Source of the DNA: CAZERT01 sp964630015
GTDB taxonomy: Bacteria > Patescibacteriota > Microgenomatia > UBA10105 > UBA927
NCBI GenBank assembly: GCA_964630015.1
Contig: CAZVTJ010000011.1
Coordinates: forward strand, 1 to 22,966
DNA length: 22,966 nt
Direction: 5' to 3'
Below the pieces are notes generated by a model that was not told where the DNA came from, ran no database searches, and saw nothing but the letters and a program-made list of their open reading frames with translations. Below, one piece after another: positions 1 through 7,507 of this stretch. The stretch's first letter is position 1. Every line of letters begins with the position of its first letter. The position numbers and the translations under genes are program-made.

Positions 1-14
1 TCGGGCTTCTTCCA

Positions 15-34
15 CCCTGCCGTGAACGGCAGGG
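15..34. repeat. Perfect 8-bp inverted repeat with 4-base loop
   Basis: CCCTGCCG and CGGCAGGG flank a TGAA loop and are followed by GCTTAAAG. It could be the end of an IS200/IS605-type element or a terminator for a gene left of the window; the T-run expected of a terminator is absent on the + strand. The left edge of the window prevents a decision. Confidence 0.45.
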
Positions 35-84
35 CTTAAAGAGCGGAATCAGTGAGTAGTTAGGAAAAAACATCGAGTCCTGAA

Positions 85-232
85 GTCATTCCCGCCAATT
101 TGTCATTCCCGCGAAGGCGGGAATCCACACGTAGTTTCATCATGCTCACCAATTCGTCATCCTTTCTAAACTGTAATTCCCGCGAAGGCGGGAATCTATC
201 ATCGCCTCTTCAATCCGTCATTCCGGCGTACT
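85..232. repeat. Cluster of REP/MITE-like palindromes upstream of tyrS
   Basis: The 20-base palindromic unit ATTCCCGCGAAGGCGGGAAT occurs intact at 105-124 and 176-195. Partial relatives sit near 85-94 (TCATTCCCGCC) and 216-225 (TCATTCCGGC). Short GTCAT-containing segments precede several copies. A short tandem repeat (ACTATCT twice) follows near 229-242. Bases 1-319 contain no convincing gene, so this is intergenic repeat DNA. The palindrome resembles REP-like units found scattered in many bacterial genomes. Confidence 0.7.
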
Positions 233-282
233 ATCTACTATCTACAAACTACGATCCACGAATATTCGCCACCGAATAACCA

Positions 283-310
283 TTTACCATGCCTATTTTT
301 GTGATACCAT
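283..310 (+). promoter_or_regulatory. Possible tyrS promoter
   Basis: TTTACC (283-288) and TACCAT (305-310) are separated by 16 bases. The -10 box ends nine bases before the tyrS ATG, so the transcript would have almost no leader. Each box matches the consensus at four of six positions, so the call is weak, but it fits the same arrangement seen more clearly before the PilX-like gene, pilB and holB. Confidence 0.35.
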
Positions 311-319
311 ACGGGATAT

Positions 320-1519
320 ATGGACGCAATCGATACACTGCTTACCCGTGGGATAGATACGATATATCCCAGCAAAGATGCACTCGAAAAACTCCTCCGG
401 AGCGGGAAAAAAGTCCGTGTCTATCAGGGGTTTGATCCCAGCGGCATTACACTTCACATCGGCCATGCCGTTGCCATGAGAAAACTTGCACAATTCCAAA
501 AACTTGGCGCGACGGTTATTTTCCTTATCGGTGATTTCACCGGAAGGATCGGGGACCCGACGGGGAAAAATGCGGAGCGGAAACCGCTCTCCGAAGAGGA
601 AGTAAAGCGCAATGCCAAAGATTACGTCCGCCAGGCATCCAAGATTCTGGATTTTGAAGGGGATAATCCCGTCCAGATTATGTATAACAGTCAGTGGCTG
701 GCAAAGCTGACATTTGCGGATATTATCGGACTGCTTTCCCATTTTACCGTCCAGCAGATGATCGAACGGGACATGTTCCAAAACAGATTAAAAAGCAATA
801 TCCCCATACACCTGCATGAGTTTTTATATCCCGCCATGCAAGGCTACGACAGCGTAATGATGGATGTGGATATTGAACTTGGCGGAACCGACCAGACATT
901 TAACATGCTGGCCGGTAGAACGCTCATGAAAGAACTCAAAAACAAGGAAAAATTCGTCATGACCGTTCCGCTTCTGACCGACAACAGCGGGAAGAAAATC
1001 GGAAAGACCGAGGGGAATGCCATCGGCATATCCGACGATCCCATCCAGTTCTACGGAAAAATCATGTCGCTTCCCGATAGTGCGATCATTCCCTGTTTTA
1101 CGCTTTTAACGGATACCGAAGACCGTGAAATTGAAATAATGAAGGATACGCTGGAAAAGGGTAGCAATCCGATGGATCTGAAAAAACGGCTTGCGTTCGA
1201 ACTCACAAAACAGTTTAATTCCCAGTCCGATGCAACAAAAGCACAAACCGCCTTTGAGGCAACATTCCAGACAAAACAGTCACTTGGTCAAAGTGCGGTT
1301 CCCATTACACTTGCCACAAAAGAATACTCACCGCTGGAACTTGTGTGCGCAACAGACCAAACATTGTCCAAATCGGAAGTCCGGAGACTGATTGCGGCCG
1401 GCGCCGTTGATCTTGATGGGAATATCCTTACGCCGGAGCAAAAAACCTGTACAATCAGGGAAGGCAGTATTTTAAAAGTCGGGAAAAAACAGTTTTACCG
1501 TATCGAACGGACAAAATAA
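320..1519 (+). CDS. tyrS: Tyrosyl-tRNA synthetase
   Basis: This class I synthetase activates tyrosine with ATP and charges tRNA-Tyr in the cytoplasm. The 399-residue protein has the HIGH signature at residues 46-49 inside a GFDPSG...LHIGH context. The tyrosine-pocket segment with ELGGTDQTFN lies near 187-195, and KIGKT at 226-230 stands in for KMSKS. An S4-like RNA-binding domain occupies about residues 337-399. Length is normal for the family. The ATG has no clear Shine-Dalgarno sequence and sits just after a putative -10 box, so translation may be leaderless. It is the first gene of a + strand operon running to trmD; the next gene starts 12 bases downstream. Confidence 0.95.
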   Translation: MDAIDTLLTRGIDTIYPSKDALEKLLRSGKKVRVYQGFDPSGITLHIGHAVAMRKLAQFQKLGATVIFLIGDFTGRIGDPTGKNAERKPLSEEEVKRNAKDYVRQASKILDFEGDNPVQIMYNSQWLAKLTFADIIGLLSHFTVQQMIERDMFQNRLKSNIPIHLHEFLYPAMQGYDSVMMDVDIELGGTDQTFNMLAGRTLMKELKNKEKFVMTVPLLTDNSGKKIGKTEGNAIGISDDPIQFYGKIMSLPDSAIIPCFTLLTDTEDREIEIMKDTLEKGSNPMDLKKRLAFELTKQFNSQSDATKAQTAFEATFQTKQSLGQSAVPITLATKEYSPLELVCATDQTLSKSEVRRLIAAGAVDLDGNILTPEQKTCTIREGSILKVGKKQFYRIERTK

Positions 1520-1531
1520 AAAGGAGATGCT

Positions 1532-1636
1532 ATGAACTTTTTCAGAAAACACGAAAAAATGTGGAAGATTATCGTCGTCGTTTCCTCCCTTGCGCTTATC
1601 GCCAGTTCATTTATTCCGCTGTTATCCATTCGGTAA
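1532..1636 (+). CDS. Small single-pass membrane peptide, 34 residues, unknown function
   Basis: I do not recognise this gene. It begins MNFFRKHEKMWK and continues as a hydrophobic stretch (about residues 13-31) ending in LLSIR. A basic N-terminus followed by one membrane segment predicts an N-in topology or an uncleaved signal anchor. Support for it being real: a good Shine-Dalgarno sequence AAGGAG at 1521-1526, five bases before the ATG; a position exactly filling the gap between tyrS (12 bases upstream) and recG (9 bases downstream); and the same strand as the operon. It is too short for most gene callers. It could instead be only a translational coupling device for recG, which has no Shine-Dalgarno of its own. 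Confidence 0.65.
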   Translation: MNFFRKHEKMWKIIVVVSSLALIASSFIPLLSIR

Positions 1637-1645
1637 CCATCATCC

Positions 1646-3691
1646 ATGGACATTACGCTTTCCACACCAATCCGGTACATACCCCGGGTCGGTCCTGTTA
1701 TGGCAGGACGTCTGGAAAAGCTCGATATCCGGACTGTTCGGGATTTGCTGTTTCATTTACCGTTCCGGTATGAGGATTTTTCTTATACCTGTAGTATTTC
1801 TTCCTTGATTATCGGTAAACCCGCACACGTTGTAGCAACCGTCGACTCTATCAAAACCGTCTTCACCAAAACCGGAAAACGGTTCCAACAGTGCCGCGTC
1901 CACGATGACAGCGGAACCCTTACTATTCTCTGGTTTAACCAGCCATATCTGACAACCGTCATCCGCGAGGGAGACAGGATTTCCCTTGCGGGAACTCTGT
2001 CGTTTTTCGGGCAGACGAAAGCCATGATCGCACCTATCTGGGAGCCATGGAACCCCCATGGGGAAAATACCGCAACAAGCGGAATCATCCCCGTCTATCC
2101 GTCAACCGATGGAGTAACGAGCAGGTGGATCCGCGACCGGATCCGGTCCCTATTATCACTGGAGGGCGTTTTGCCTGCGGAATATCTGCCTGAGGAAATT
2201 ATACGCATATACTCCCTAAATACCATTCAGGATGCCCTGTTTGCAGCCCACAGTCCCAAACAGCTTTCCCAAACCCAAGGCGCTCGATACCGGCTGGCAT
2301 TTGATGAGCTCCTCATGCTTCATCTTCGTTCCCAAATACGGAAAAAGGAATGGGCCCAGCAACATCGCAGTCATATCCTCAAAAAATATGCCGGTAAAAA
2401 ACAGACGTTTCTGTCATCGCTGCCGTTTTCCCTCACGCAGGATCAAAAACAGGCAATAGAGGCAATCGGAAAAGATCTTTCAGAACCCGTTCCCATGAAC
2501 CGGTTACTTTTGGGGGATGTAGGAAGCGGAAAAACCGTTGTGGCAGCCTATGCCATCTACAGGACAATACTCAACGGATTTTCCGCAGTATTTCTTGCAC
2601 CCACGCAAATCCTTGCTACACAACATTTCCAAACACTTACAGCTATGTTTGCACCATTTGGGATACCGGTAACGCTCCACACTGCGGCAACAAAAAAGAA
2701 AAAATCTGACACACCACTATCCGGAGTCATTGTCGGAACGCATGCCGTTTTAACCCATGCCATGGAAATTACCCGTCTCGGACTCTTGGTCATCGATGAA
2801 CAGCAGCGGTTTGGTGTACACCAACGCTCGCTCCTACAGGAAAAACGTGAAGATGCGACAACGCCCCATGTCCTTACCACGACGGCTACACCGATCCCCA
2901 GAACTCTTGCACTTACCGTCTATGGACATCTGGATGTATCGCTTCTTTCTACCATGCCAACAGGCAGGTTACCTGTTAAAACATGGGTCGTGCCAAGCGA
3001 AAAACGGGATGGGGCATATGAGTGGATACAAAAACATATTCAAGAAACACGCTCACAGGCATTCATTGTCTGTCCGTTTATCGATCCGTCGGACACTGCT
3101 CAAAGTGTCCGTTCTGCAACAAAGGAATACGAACGGCTTAAAACCACCGTTTTTCCAACCCTTTCCATCGCACTAATCCACGGGAAAATGAAAGCTGCAG
3201 AAAAAGATGCAATATTAGCGGATTTTTCTGACGGGAAATATGACATTTGCGTTGCAACACCGGTTGTGGAGGTGGGGATCGATATTCCAAAGGCCACCAT
3301 TATGATGATAGAAGGGTCCGAGCGATTTGGACTTTCCCAGCTCCATCAGCTGCGCGGAAGAGTCGGGAGAAGAAGCCAGCAATCATACTGCTTGTTATTT
3401 ACTGAAGGCAACGAAGACGCAGTAGGTCGTCTTAAAATCCTTGAACGGAACCATAATGGACCGGATATTGCCCAGGAAGACCTGAAAATGAGGGGACAGG
3501 GAAATATCTTCGGGGTAGAGCAACACGGTCTACCCCCATTTACCTTTGCATCACTTGCCGATGGGGAACTTGTTGCAAAGACGAAACAGGCGGCAGATGA
3601 CCTCCTGCGTGCACATCCCGATCTAGCACCATTTCCCCTCTTGAGGGAAATGCTATTTGATCGTACAATACACTCTGTATCGCAAAACTGA
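1646..3691 (+). CDS. recG: ATP-dependent DNA helicase RecG
   Basis: RecG is a superfamily 2 helicase that remodels stalled replication forks and branch-migrates Holliday junctions. The 681-residue protein has the N-terminal wedge region with an OB fold at about residues 60-130. The ATPase core carries GDVGSGKT (290-297, Walker A), DEQQ (384-387, Walker B), TTTATPIPRT (411-420) and GRVGR (571-575). Length is close to the usual 680-700 residues. The loop between motifs Ia and GTHA (about 345-365) looks shortened. No Shine-Dalgarno sequence is visible; the stop of the small membrane ORF lies nine bases upstream, which suggests coupled translation. rpmF follows after 12 bases. Confidence 0.96.
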   Translation: MDITLSTPIRYIPRVGPVMAGRLEKLDIRTVRDLLFHLPFRYEDFSYTCSISSLIIGKPAHVVATVDSIKTVFTKTGKRFQQCRVHDDSGTLTILWFNQPYLTTVIREGDRISLAGTLSFFGQTKAMIAPIWEPWNPHGENTATSGIIPVYPSTDGVTSRWIRDRIRSLLSLEGVLPAEYLPEEIIRIYSLNTIQDALFAAHSPKQLSQTQGARYRLAFDELLMLHLRSQIRKKEWAQQHRSHILKKYAGKKQTFLSSLPFSLTQDQKQAIEAIGKDLSEPVPMNRLLLGDVGSGKTVVAAYAIYRTILNGFSAVFLAPTQILATQHFQTLTAMFAPFGIPVTLHTAATKKKKSDTPLSGVIVGTHAVLTHAMEITRLGLLVIDEQQRFGVHQRSLLQEKREDATTPHVLTTTATPIPRTLALTVYGHLDVSLLSTMPTGRLPVKTWVVPSEKRDGAYEWIQKHIQETRSQAFIVCPFIDPSDTAQSVRSATKEYERLKTTVFPTLSIALIHGKMKAAEKDAILADFSDGKYDICVATPVVEVGIDIPKATIMMIEGSERFGLSQLHQLRGRVGRRSQQSYCLLFTEGNEDAVGRLKILERNHNGPDIAQEDLKMRGQGNIFGVEQHGLPPFTFASLADGELVAKTKQAADDLLRAHPDLAPFPLLREMLFDRTIHSVSQN

Positions 3692-3703
3692 TACAAAAAA
3701 CCT

Positions 3704-3910
3704 ATGACACCATTACCAAAACGACGCCACAGTACCAGAAGGGGAGGGAAACGGAAAGCGGCAATTGCACTTTCATCCGTTCCCCAAACACAGTGCAGCC
3801 ATTGTAAAGCTATTATCCGGCCACATTCGGTATGTCCGGAATGCGGGTATTATAATGGCTCACAAATCATCGTGAAGCGTGAAAAAACAAAAAAGAAATC
3901 TGTTTCATAA
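3704..3910 (+). CDS. rpmF: Large ribosomal subunit protein bL32
   Basis: The 68-residue basic protein begins with the L32 pattern PLPKRRHSTRRGGKRK and has a zinc ribbon of two cysteine pairs (CSHC and CPEC, about residues 28-46). This is the C+ zinc-binding form of bL32, a structural protein of the large ribosomal subunit near the peptidyl transferase region. It starts 12 bases after the recG stop and is followed by nusB after 34 bases. The lysine-rich tail after residue 58 is typical. Confidence 0.93.
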   Translation: MTPLPKRRHSTRRGGKRKAAIALSSVPQTQCSHCKAIIRPHSVCPECGYYNGSQIIVKREKTKKKSVS

Positions 3911-3944
3911 CGAAGGCAAAGCGCCAGTAAAGGCAGAGTAATTC

Positions 3945-4310
3945 ATGAAAACCTCCCAGGATCCCCGTCATGTTGCGCGAATTGAACTGGTAGAAAAGCT
4001 TTTCTCTTACAGTTTCGGCAATACGGAAGATTTTTCCCCGATACAACAAATCTTGGATCATCTTTCCGAAATCGACAAAAAAATACAGGAGGCGGCACCG
4101 GAATGGCCAATTACAAAAATATCCAAGGTAGATCTTGCCGTCTTACGGCTTGCCGTCTACGAGGCGGTTATCGAGAAAAAAAATCCAGTGAAAGTTACCA
4201 TTGATGAAGCTGTTGAACTCGCAAAAACATTCGGCAATGAAAGTTCTCCGAAATTTATAAATGGCGTACTTGGGACCATTATCGCGCCCGATAAGGATAC
4301 AGACATATGA
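3945..4310 (+). CDS. nusB: Transcription antitermination factor NusB
   Basis: NusB binds boxA RNA together with ribosomal protein S10 and promotes antitermination of rRNA operons. The 121-residue protein is all-helical in appearance. It has the family's N-terminal RHVARIELVEKLFSY helix and the C-terminal block with LAVLRLAVYE, then TIDEAVELAKTFG and KFINGVLGTI. It is slightly shorter than E. coli NusB (139 residues) but complete in its conserved blocks. Its TGA overlaps the rnc ATG by four bases (ATGA at 4307-4310), a strong sign of translational coupling. Confidence 0.93.
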   Translation: MKTSQDPRHVARIELVEKLFSYSFGNTEDFSPIQQILDHLSEIDKKIQEAAPEWPITKISKVDLAVLRLAVYEAVIEKKNPVKVTIDEAVELAKTFGNESSPKFINGVLGTIIAPDKDTDI

Positions 4311-4993
4311 CATTTGATACGCTTCAGGATACCATTTCCGTCCACTTTACCGACATTAACCTACTCCATCAGGCGTTTTACCACCGATCTTACCTTAATG
4401 AAGAACGAACCATTAGGGAATCCAATGAACGTTTGGAATTTTTGGGTGATGCGATCCTTTCGTTTCTTACCTCGTCACAGTTATATAAAAAATTCCCCCA
4501 ATACCCCGAAGGAACACTCACCAATATCCGCTCCAGCATTGTCCGCACAACGTCTCTTGCAAAAGCCGCCGCATCCTTGTCTTTCGGGGATTTACTCTTT
4601 TTAAGCCATGGGGAAGAGGAATCCGGAGGCAGAAAAAACCAATCCCTCCTTGCCGATTCATTTGAAGCATTCCTGGGAGCACTTTATCTGGATCAGGGGA
4701 TAGAGACGGTCAAAACATTCCTGGAAACATATCTTTTTCCCGAAATAGACACTATCGTCCAGGAAAAATCCTATATCGATTTTAAAAGTCTTCTGCAGGA
4801 AGTCGTTCAGGAAAAAAGCAGGTTTTCGCCCATCTACACCGTAACGAAAAGCGAAGGACCGGATCATGACCGCACGTTTTATATTGATGCATTAAACCAG
4901 ACGGTGGTGTTGGGAAGCGGGAAAGGAAAATCAAAACAGGAGGCAGAGCAACAGGCAGCCAAAAATGCCCTTGAGAAAATGGGGAAAATCTGA
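4307..4993 (+). CDS. rnc: Ribonuclease III
   Basis: RNase III cleaves double-stranded RNA, chiefly in rRNA precursor processing and mRNA turnover. The 228-residue protein carries the signature ERLEFLGDA at residues 41-49, including acidic residues of the metal site (E41, E44, D48). The second acidic cluster is ADSFEAFLGA at about 116-125 (D117, E120). A C-terminal double-stranded RNA-binding domain spans about 156-225, ending in the KQEAEQQAAKNAL helix. All catalytic residues look intact and length is normal. The gene overlaps nusB by four bases and is followed by rpsP after 15 bases, so rRNA antitermination and rRNA processing factors are made from the same transcript. Confidence 0.96.
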   Translation: MTFDTLQDTISVHFTDINLLHQAFYHRSYLNEERTIRESNERLEFLGDAILSFLTSSQLYKKFPQYPEGTLTNIRSSIVRTTSLAKAAASLSFGDLLFLSHGEEESGGRKNQSLLADSFEAFLGALYLDQGIETVKTFLETYLFPEIDTIVQEKSYIDFKSLLQEVVQEKSRFSPIYTVTKSEGPDHDRTFYIDALNQTVVLGSGKGKSKQEAEQQAAKNALEKMGKI

Positions 4994-5008
4994 TAGCATA
5001 AACTACCT

Positions 5009-5236
5009 ATGGTGAAAATTAAACTTTCTCAAACTGGAAAACGAAACGCCCGGACATACCGGATCGTCGTCATGGAAGAAGCAAAACGAAGAAACGGAAA
5101 AACAATAGAAATTCTGGGTTTTTACAATCCACTGGTCAAACCGGCACAACTGGAAGTGAAAAAAGACCGAGTTTCCTATTGGCAATCGGTCGGCGCACAG
5201 ATGACCGACGGCGTAAAAAAGATTATCGGGAAATAA
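5009..5236 (+). CDS. rpsP: Small ribosomal subunit protein bS16
   Basis: The 75-residue protein has the S16 opening VKIKLSQTGKRNARTYRIVV and the central FYNPL segment, ending after the VKKIIGK helix. It is a structural protein of the small subunit. It is at the short end of the family, lacking the C-terminal extension of many bacterial S16 proteins. It lies 15 bases after rnc and 12 bases before khpA, the conserved rpsP-khpA-trmD order. Confidence 0.94.
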   Translation: MVKIKLSQTGKRNARTYRIVVMEEAKRRNGKTIEILGFYNPLVKPAQLEVKKDRVSYWQSVGAQMTDGVKKIIGK

Positions 5237-5248
5237 AATATATATTCT

Positions 5249-5521
5249 ATGCTTACCGATGTTGCACAACTTATCCTTACCAACATTGTCGATCATCCCG
5301 ATGATGTTCGGATTGATGAAACCCAAGAAGGGCATAAAACAATCATCCATATCCATGTCCATCCCGAAGATATCGGAAAAGTCATCGGAAAACAGGGAAG
5401 GATTATCCACGCCATACGGGACATCGTAAAACTTGCAGCCGCAAAACAAAATATCTACGCGGATGTCTATTTGGAAGAAGAGTCTGCTGATGTCACACAG
5501 GATCAAACTGAAACTGCATGA
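5249..5521 (+). CDS. khpA: KH-domain RNA-binding protein KhpA
   Basis: A single type II KH domain fills this 90-residue protein. The RNA-binding GxxG loop is GKQG at residues 47-50 within IGKVIGKQGR. KhpA usually pairs with KhpB as an RNA chaperone affecting cell division and envelope genes; no khpB lies in this window. The protein ends with an acidic tail of about 17 residues. It follows rpsP by 12 bases and its TGA overlaps the first trmD ATG by four bases. In many bacteria rimM sits between khpA and trmD; it is missing here. Confidence 0.9.
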   Translation: MLTDVAQLILTNIVDHPDDVRIDETQEGHKTIIHIHVHPEDIGKVIGKQGRIIHAIRDIVKLAAAKQNIYADVYLEEESADVTQDQTETA

Positions 5522-6168
5522 TGCATTGTTCCTTCATAACACTGTTTCCAGATATATTTCCTCCCATTCTTAATTCTTCAATCATCGGAAAAGCACAAAA
5601 AAAAGGCATTGTAACCATTGATTACACCAATATCCGAGATTATGCCATCGACTCATATGGTTCCGTTGACGATCATCCATACGGTGGGGGAGAGGGTATG
5701 ATTTTGCGCGTAGACGTCCTCCACCGTGCCATCAAGGAAACAAAAAAACGGCACGCACATGCAAAACTTCATATTATTGCAACAGACCCGAGGGGAAAAC
5801 TGTTCCGGCAGGAAGACGCCAGGAGAATCGCCGCATATGAAGATATTGCCATCCTTTGCGGCCATTACGAAGGATTTGACGAACGGATCTATTCGTTTGT
5901 CGATGAGTCTATATCCATCGGACAATACGTGCTTACGGGCGGTGAATTGCCGGCCATGGTGATAGCCGATGCTGCCATCCGCCTTCTTCCGGGAGCTCTT
6001 GCCACAGCAGAGTCATCGCTTCTTGAATCATTTTCATTCGAAGGAAATAAGCTGGAATATCCCCAATATACGAAACCGCAGGAATATCTGGACATGAAAG
6101 TGCCCGAGGTATTGCTATCCGGAAACCATAAAAAAATTGGTGAGTGGCGAAAAAAATCCCTGAAGTAA
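5518..6168 (+). CDS. trmD: tRNA (guanine-37-N1) methyltransferase TrmD, C-terminally short
   Basis: TrmD uses S-adenosylmethionine to make m1G37 in tRNAs, preventing +1 frameshifts. The SPOUT-fold core is clear: FPDIF near the start, DDHPYGGGEGM, GHYEGFDERI, SIGQYVLTGGELPA (knot region), RLLPG, then YPQYT and VLLSGNHKKI. At 216 residues it is about 30-40 shorter than E. coli TrmD and stops just after the GNH...EWR helix. By eye alignment, the catalytic loop aspartate of E. coli (Asp169, DSF) is glutamate here (ESF), and the knot SIGD is SIGQ. The start could be either of two adjacent ATGs (5518 or 5521); 5518 overlaps the khpA stop. Last gene of the + operon; it converges with pilO across 20 bases. 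Confidence 0.93.
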   Translation: MMHCSFITLFPDIFPPILNSSIIGKAQKKGIVTIDYTNIRDYAIDSYGSVDDHPYGGGEGMILRVDVLHRAIKETKKRHAHAKLHIIATDPRGKLFRQEDARRIAAYEDIAILCGHYEGFDERIYSFVDESISIGQYVLTGGELPAMVIADAAIRLLPGALATAESSLLESFSFEGNKLEYPQYTKPQEYLDMKVPEVLLSGNHKKIGEWRKKSLK

Positions 6169-6188
6169 AACGCTTTAAGAAAATTCTG

Positions 6189-6953
6189 TTATGGAGCAAA
6201 CGGATCGCTCCTGTTGGGATCAAAAAACGGAGTCAGTTGCGATGCTGCCTGACCGTTCAATCCGAAGGAAATATCCGGGTATTGGGATATTTTGGAAAGT
6301 GTTTCCTGCTCTACCGTACTTACTTCAGGCAACATATCTTTTGCGGCCCCCATGGTTTTTGGCAATGGTTGGAAAAAAACAGATCCTGTTATTGATGTGG
6401 TAAGGTCACCTGATTGTGTGGCAGTTCCGACGCCAAGTCCGACGCCAAGCGTATCAAAGCGAATCAGACGACGAACCGTCACAGAACTTTCAAGAACTGA
6501 TCGTATCTTATCAAGTGGACCCTTCATAGAAAATTCAAACGGCACAACATAACTTCCTAATTTCTGATCTGATTTATTTTGCATTTTTGCAGACGATGAT
6601 GATATCAACGATCCGCCGGATACGGAAAAACCGGAAACAGATAATCCCTGCTGCCCGGCAAGCGCCTCAATAAGCATTAGGATCGAGGGATAATTGGAAT
6701 CTGTTGGTACCGCGCTTGTTAATACCGATACGCTATTATCCAATCCCGTTTCATCAAGTGCGGAAAGAAACTGCACTTTGCGTTCCAGTTGATAAACATC
6801 CTTCTTTACGGTCTGGAGTTTTCCAAAACGGTCCAAAAGAGAGGAAAAACCAGGAACTAACCCAAATACTATCCCTCCGATTGAAATCGCAACGATTGCA
6901 CACGTTAAAAGATATTTTTTGTATGTCCTGATAATCCGTTTATATGATTTCAT
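6189..6953 (-). CDS. pilO: Type IV pilus alignment protein PilO-like
   Basis: The 254-residue protein has a short basic N-terminus, one membrane helix (about residues 14-36), a coiled-coil-prone segment (about 40-65) and a ferredoxin-like C-terminal part. That is the layout of PilO, which pairs with PilN to form the inner-membrane alignment subcomplex. Sequence signatures for PilO are weak, so the call rests on topology and on its place directly after pilM and pilN (two-base gap to pilN). The last roughly 50 residues are low in conserved features. It is the final gene of the pilus operon; no strong terminator is visible in the 20 bases to the convergent trmD. Confidence 0.8.
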   Translation of the reverse strand: MKSYKRIIRTYKKYLLTCAIVAISIGGIVFGLVPGFSSLLDRFGKLQTVKKDVYQLERKVQFLSALDETGLDNSVSVLTSAVPTDSNYPSILMLIEALAGQQGLSVSGFSVSGGSLISSSSAKMQNKSDQKLGSYVVPFEFSMKGPLDKIRSVLESSVTVRRLIRFDTLGVGLGVGTATQSGDLTTSITGSVFFQPLPKTMGAAKDMLPEVSTVEQETLSKISQYPDISFGLNGQAASQLTPFFDPNRSDPFAP

Positions 6954-6955
6954 AG

Positions 6956-7495
6956 TTACAGCCGTACTGTATATGTTATCCCAATGGAAATAACCCCATC
7001 CTCTGATACCATGACATTCGCCAAGGATGGAGCACCGATAGTATTTTGATTGGATAAATCAATAATGCGGGAAAGTAGTGGAATTCCATCTTCAATAGTC
7101 GGAAGAATAATGCGAAGCGATACCTGCTGTTTTTCTCCGGGTGATATAGACTGAAGTTGGGGTGGAGTTGCTATCGCAAGTGCCGTATCGATATAGGGAG
7201 CAAGCGATTTTTGTGTTTTAAGAATATTTTCCACGATCGGAATACGCTGTTTCATAAGGAGATATTTCATTTCCTTTGGCGAAAGTTCAGTCAACTGTGC
7301 TATTGCTTTCTGACGGTTAATTTCAACCGACCGTTCCTGCAATGCAAGAAAACCTGATCCCAATACATACAATAAAGTTCCCGCAACAACAAAACTAACG
7401 CTAAGAACGTTTATAAGCGGTACATAAGGATCAAGAACCATAATCCATTGGGGGATAGAGGCTCTGGTGGAAAATAAATTAATAGACGACCGCAT
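6956..7495 (-). CDS. pilN: Type IV pilus assembly protein PilN-like
   Basis: PilN links the cytoplasmic actin-like PilM to PilO through a short N-terminal tail and one membrane helix. This 179-residue protein has an N-terminal SINLFS motif, the counterpart of the INLLP motif that docks into PilM. A membrane helix follows at about residues 28-50, then a coiled-coil and ferredoxin-like domain. A Shine-Dalgarno-like AAGGA lies seven bases before the ATG. It starts 12 bases after pilM and ends two bases before pilO. Assignment is by order and topology as well as the motif. Confidence 0.82.
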   Translation of the reverse strand: MRSSINLFSTRASIPQWIMVLDPYVPLINVLSVSFVVAGTLLYVLGSGFLALQERSVEINRQKAIAQLTELSPKEMKYLLMKQRIPIVENILKTQKSLAPYIDTALAIATPPQLQSISPGEKQQVSLRIILPTIEDGIPLLSRIIDLSNQNTIGAPSLANVMVSEDGVISIGITYTVRL

Positions 7496-7507
7496 ACGAA
7501 ATCCTTT

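Noticed and set aside
85..232. A CRISPR array in the repeat cluster
   Set aside because: Only two full copies, palindromic throughout, unequal flanks, and no cas genes nearby.
293..781. A minus-strand gene opposite tyrS, and other long opposite-strand frames such as 5003-5506
   Set aside because: They lie wholly opposite well-supported genes, have no domain-like features and no ribosome sites.
6193..6211. A terminator between trmD and pilO
   Set aside because: GGAGC/GCTCC forms a small hairpin inside the pilO coding end, but no clear T-run follows on either strand.
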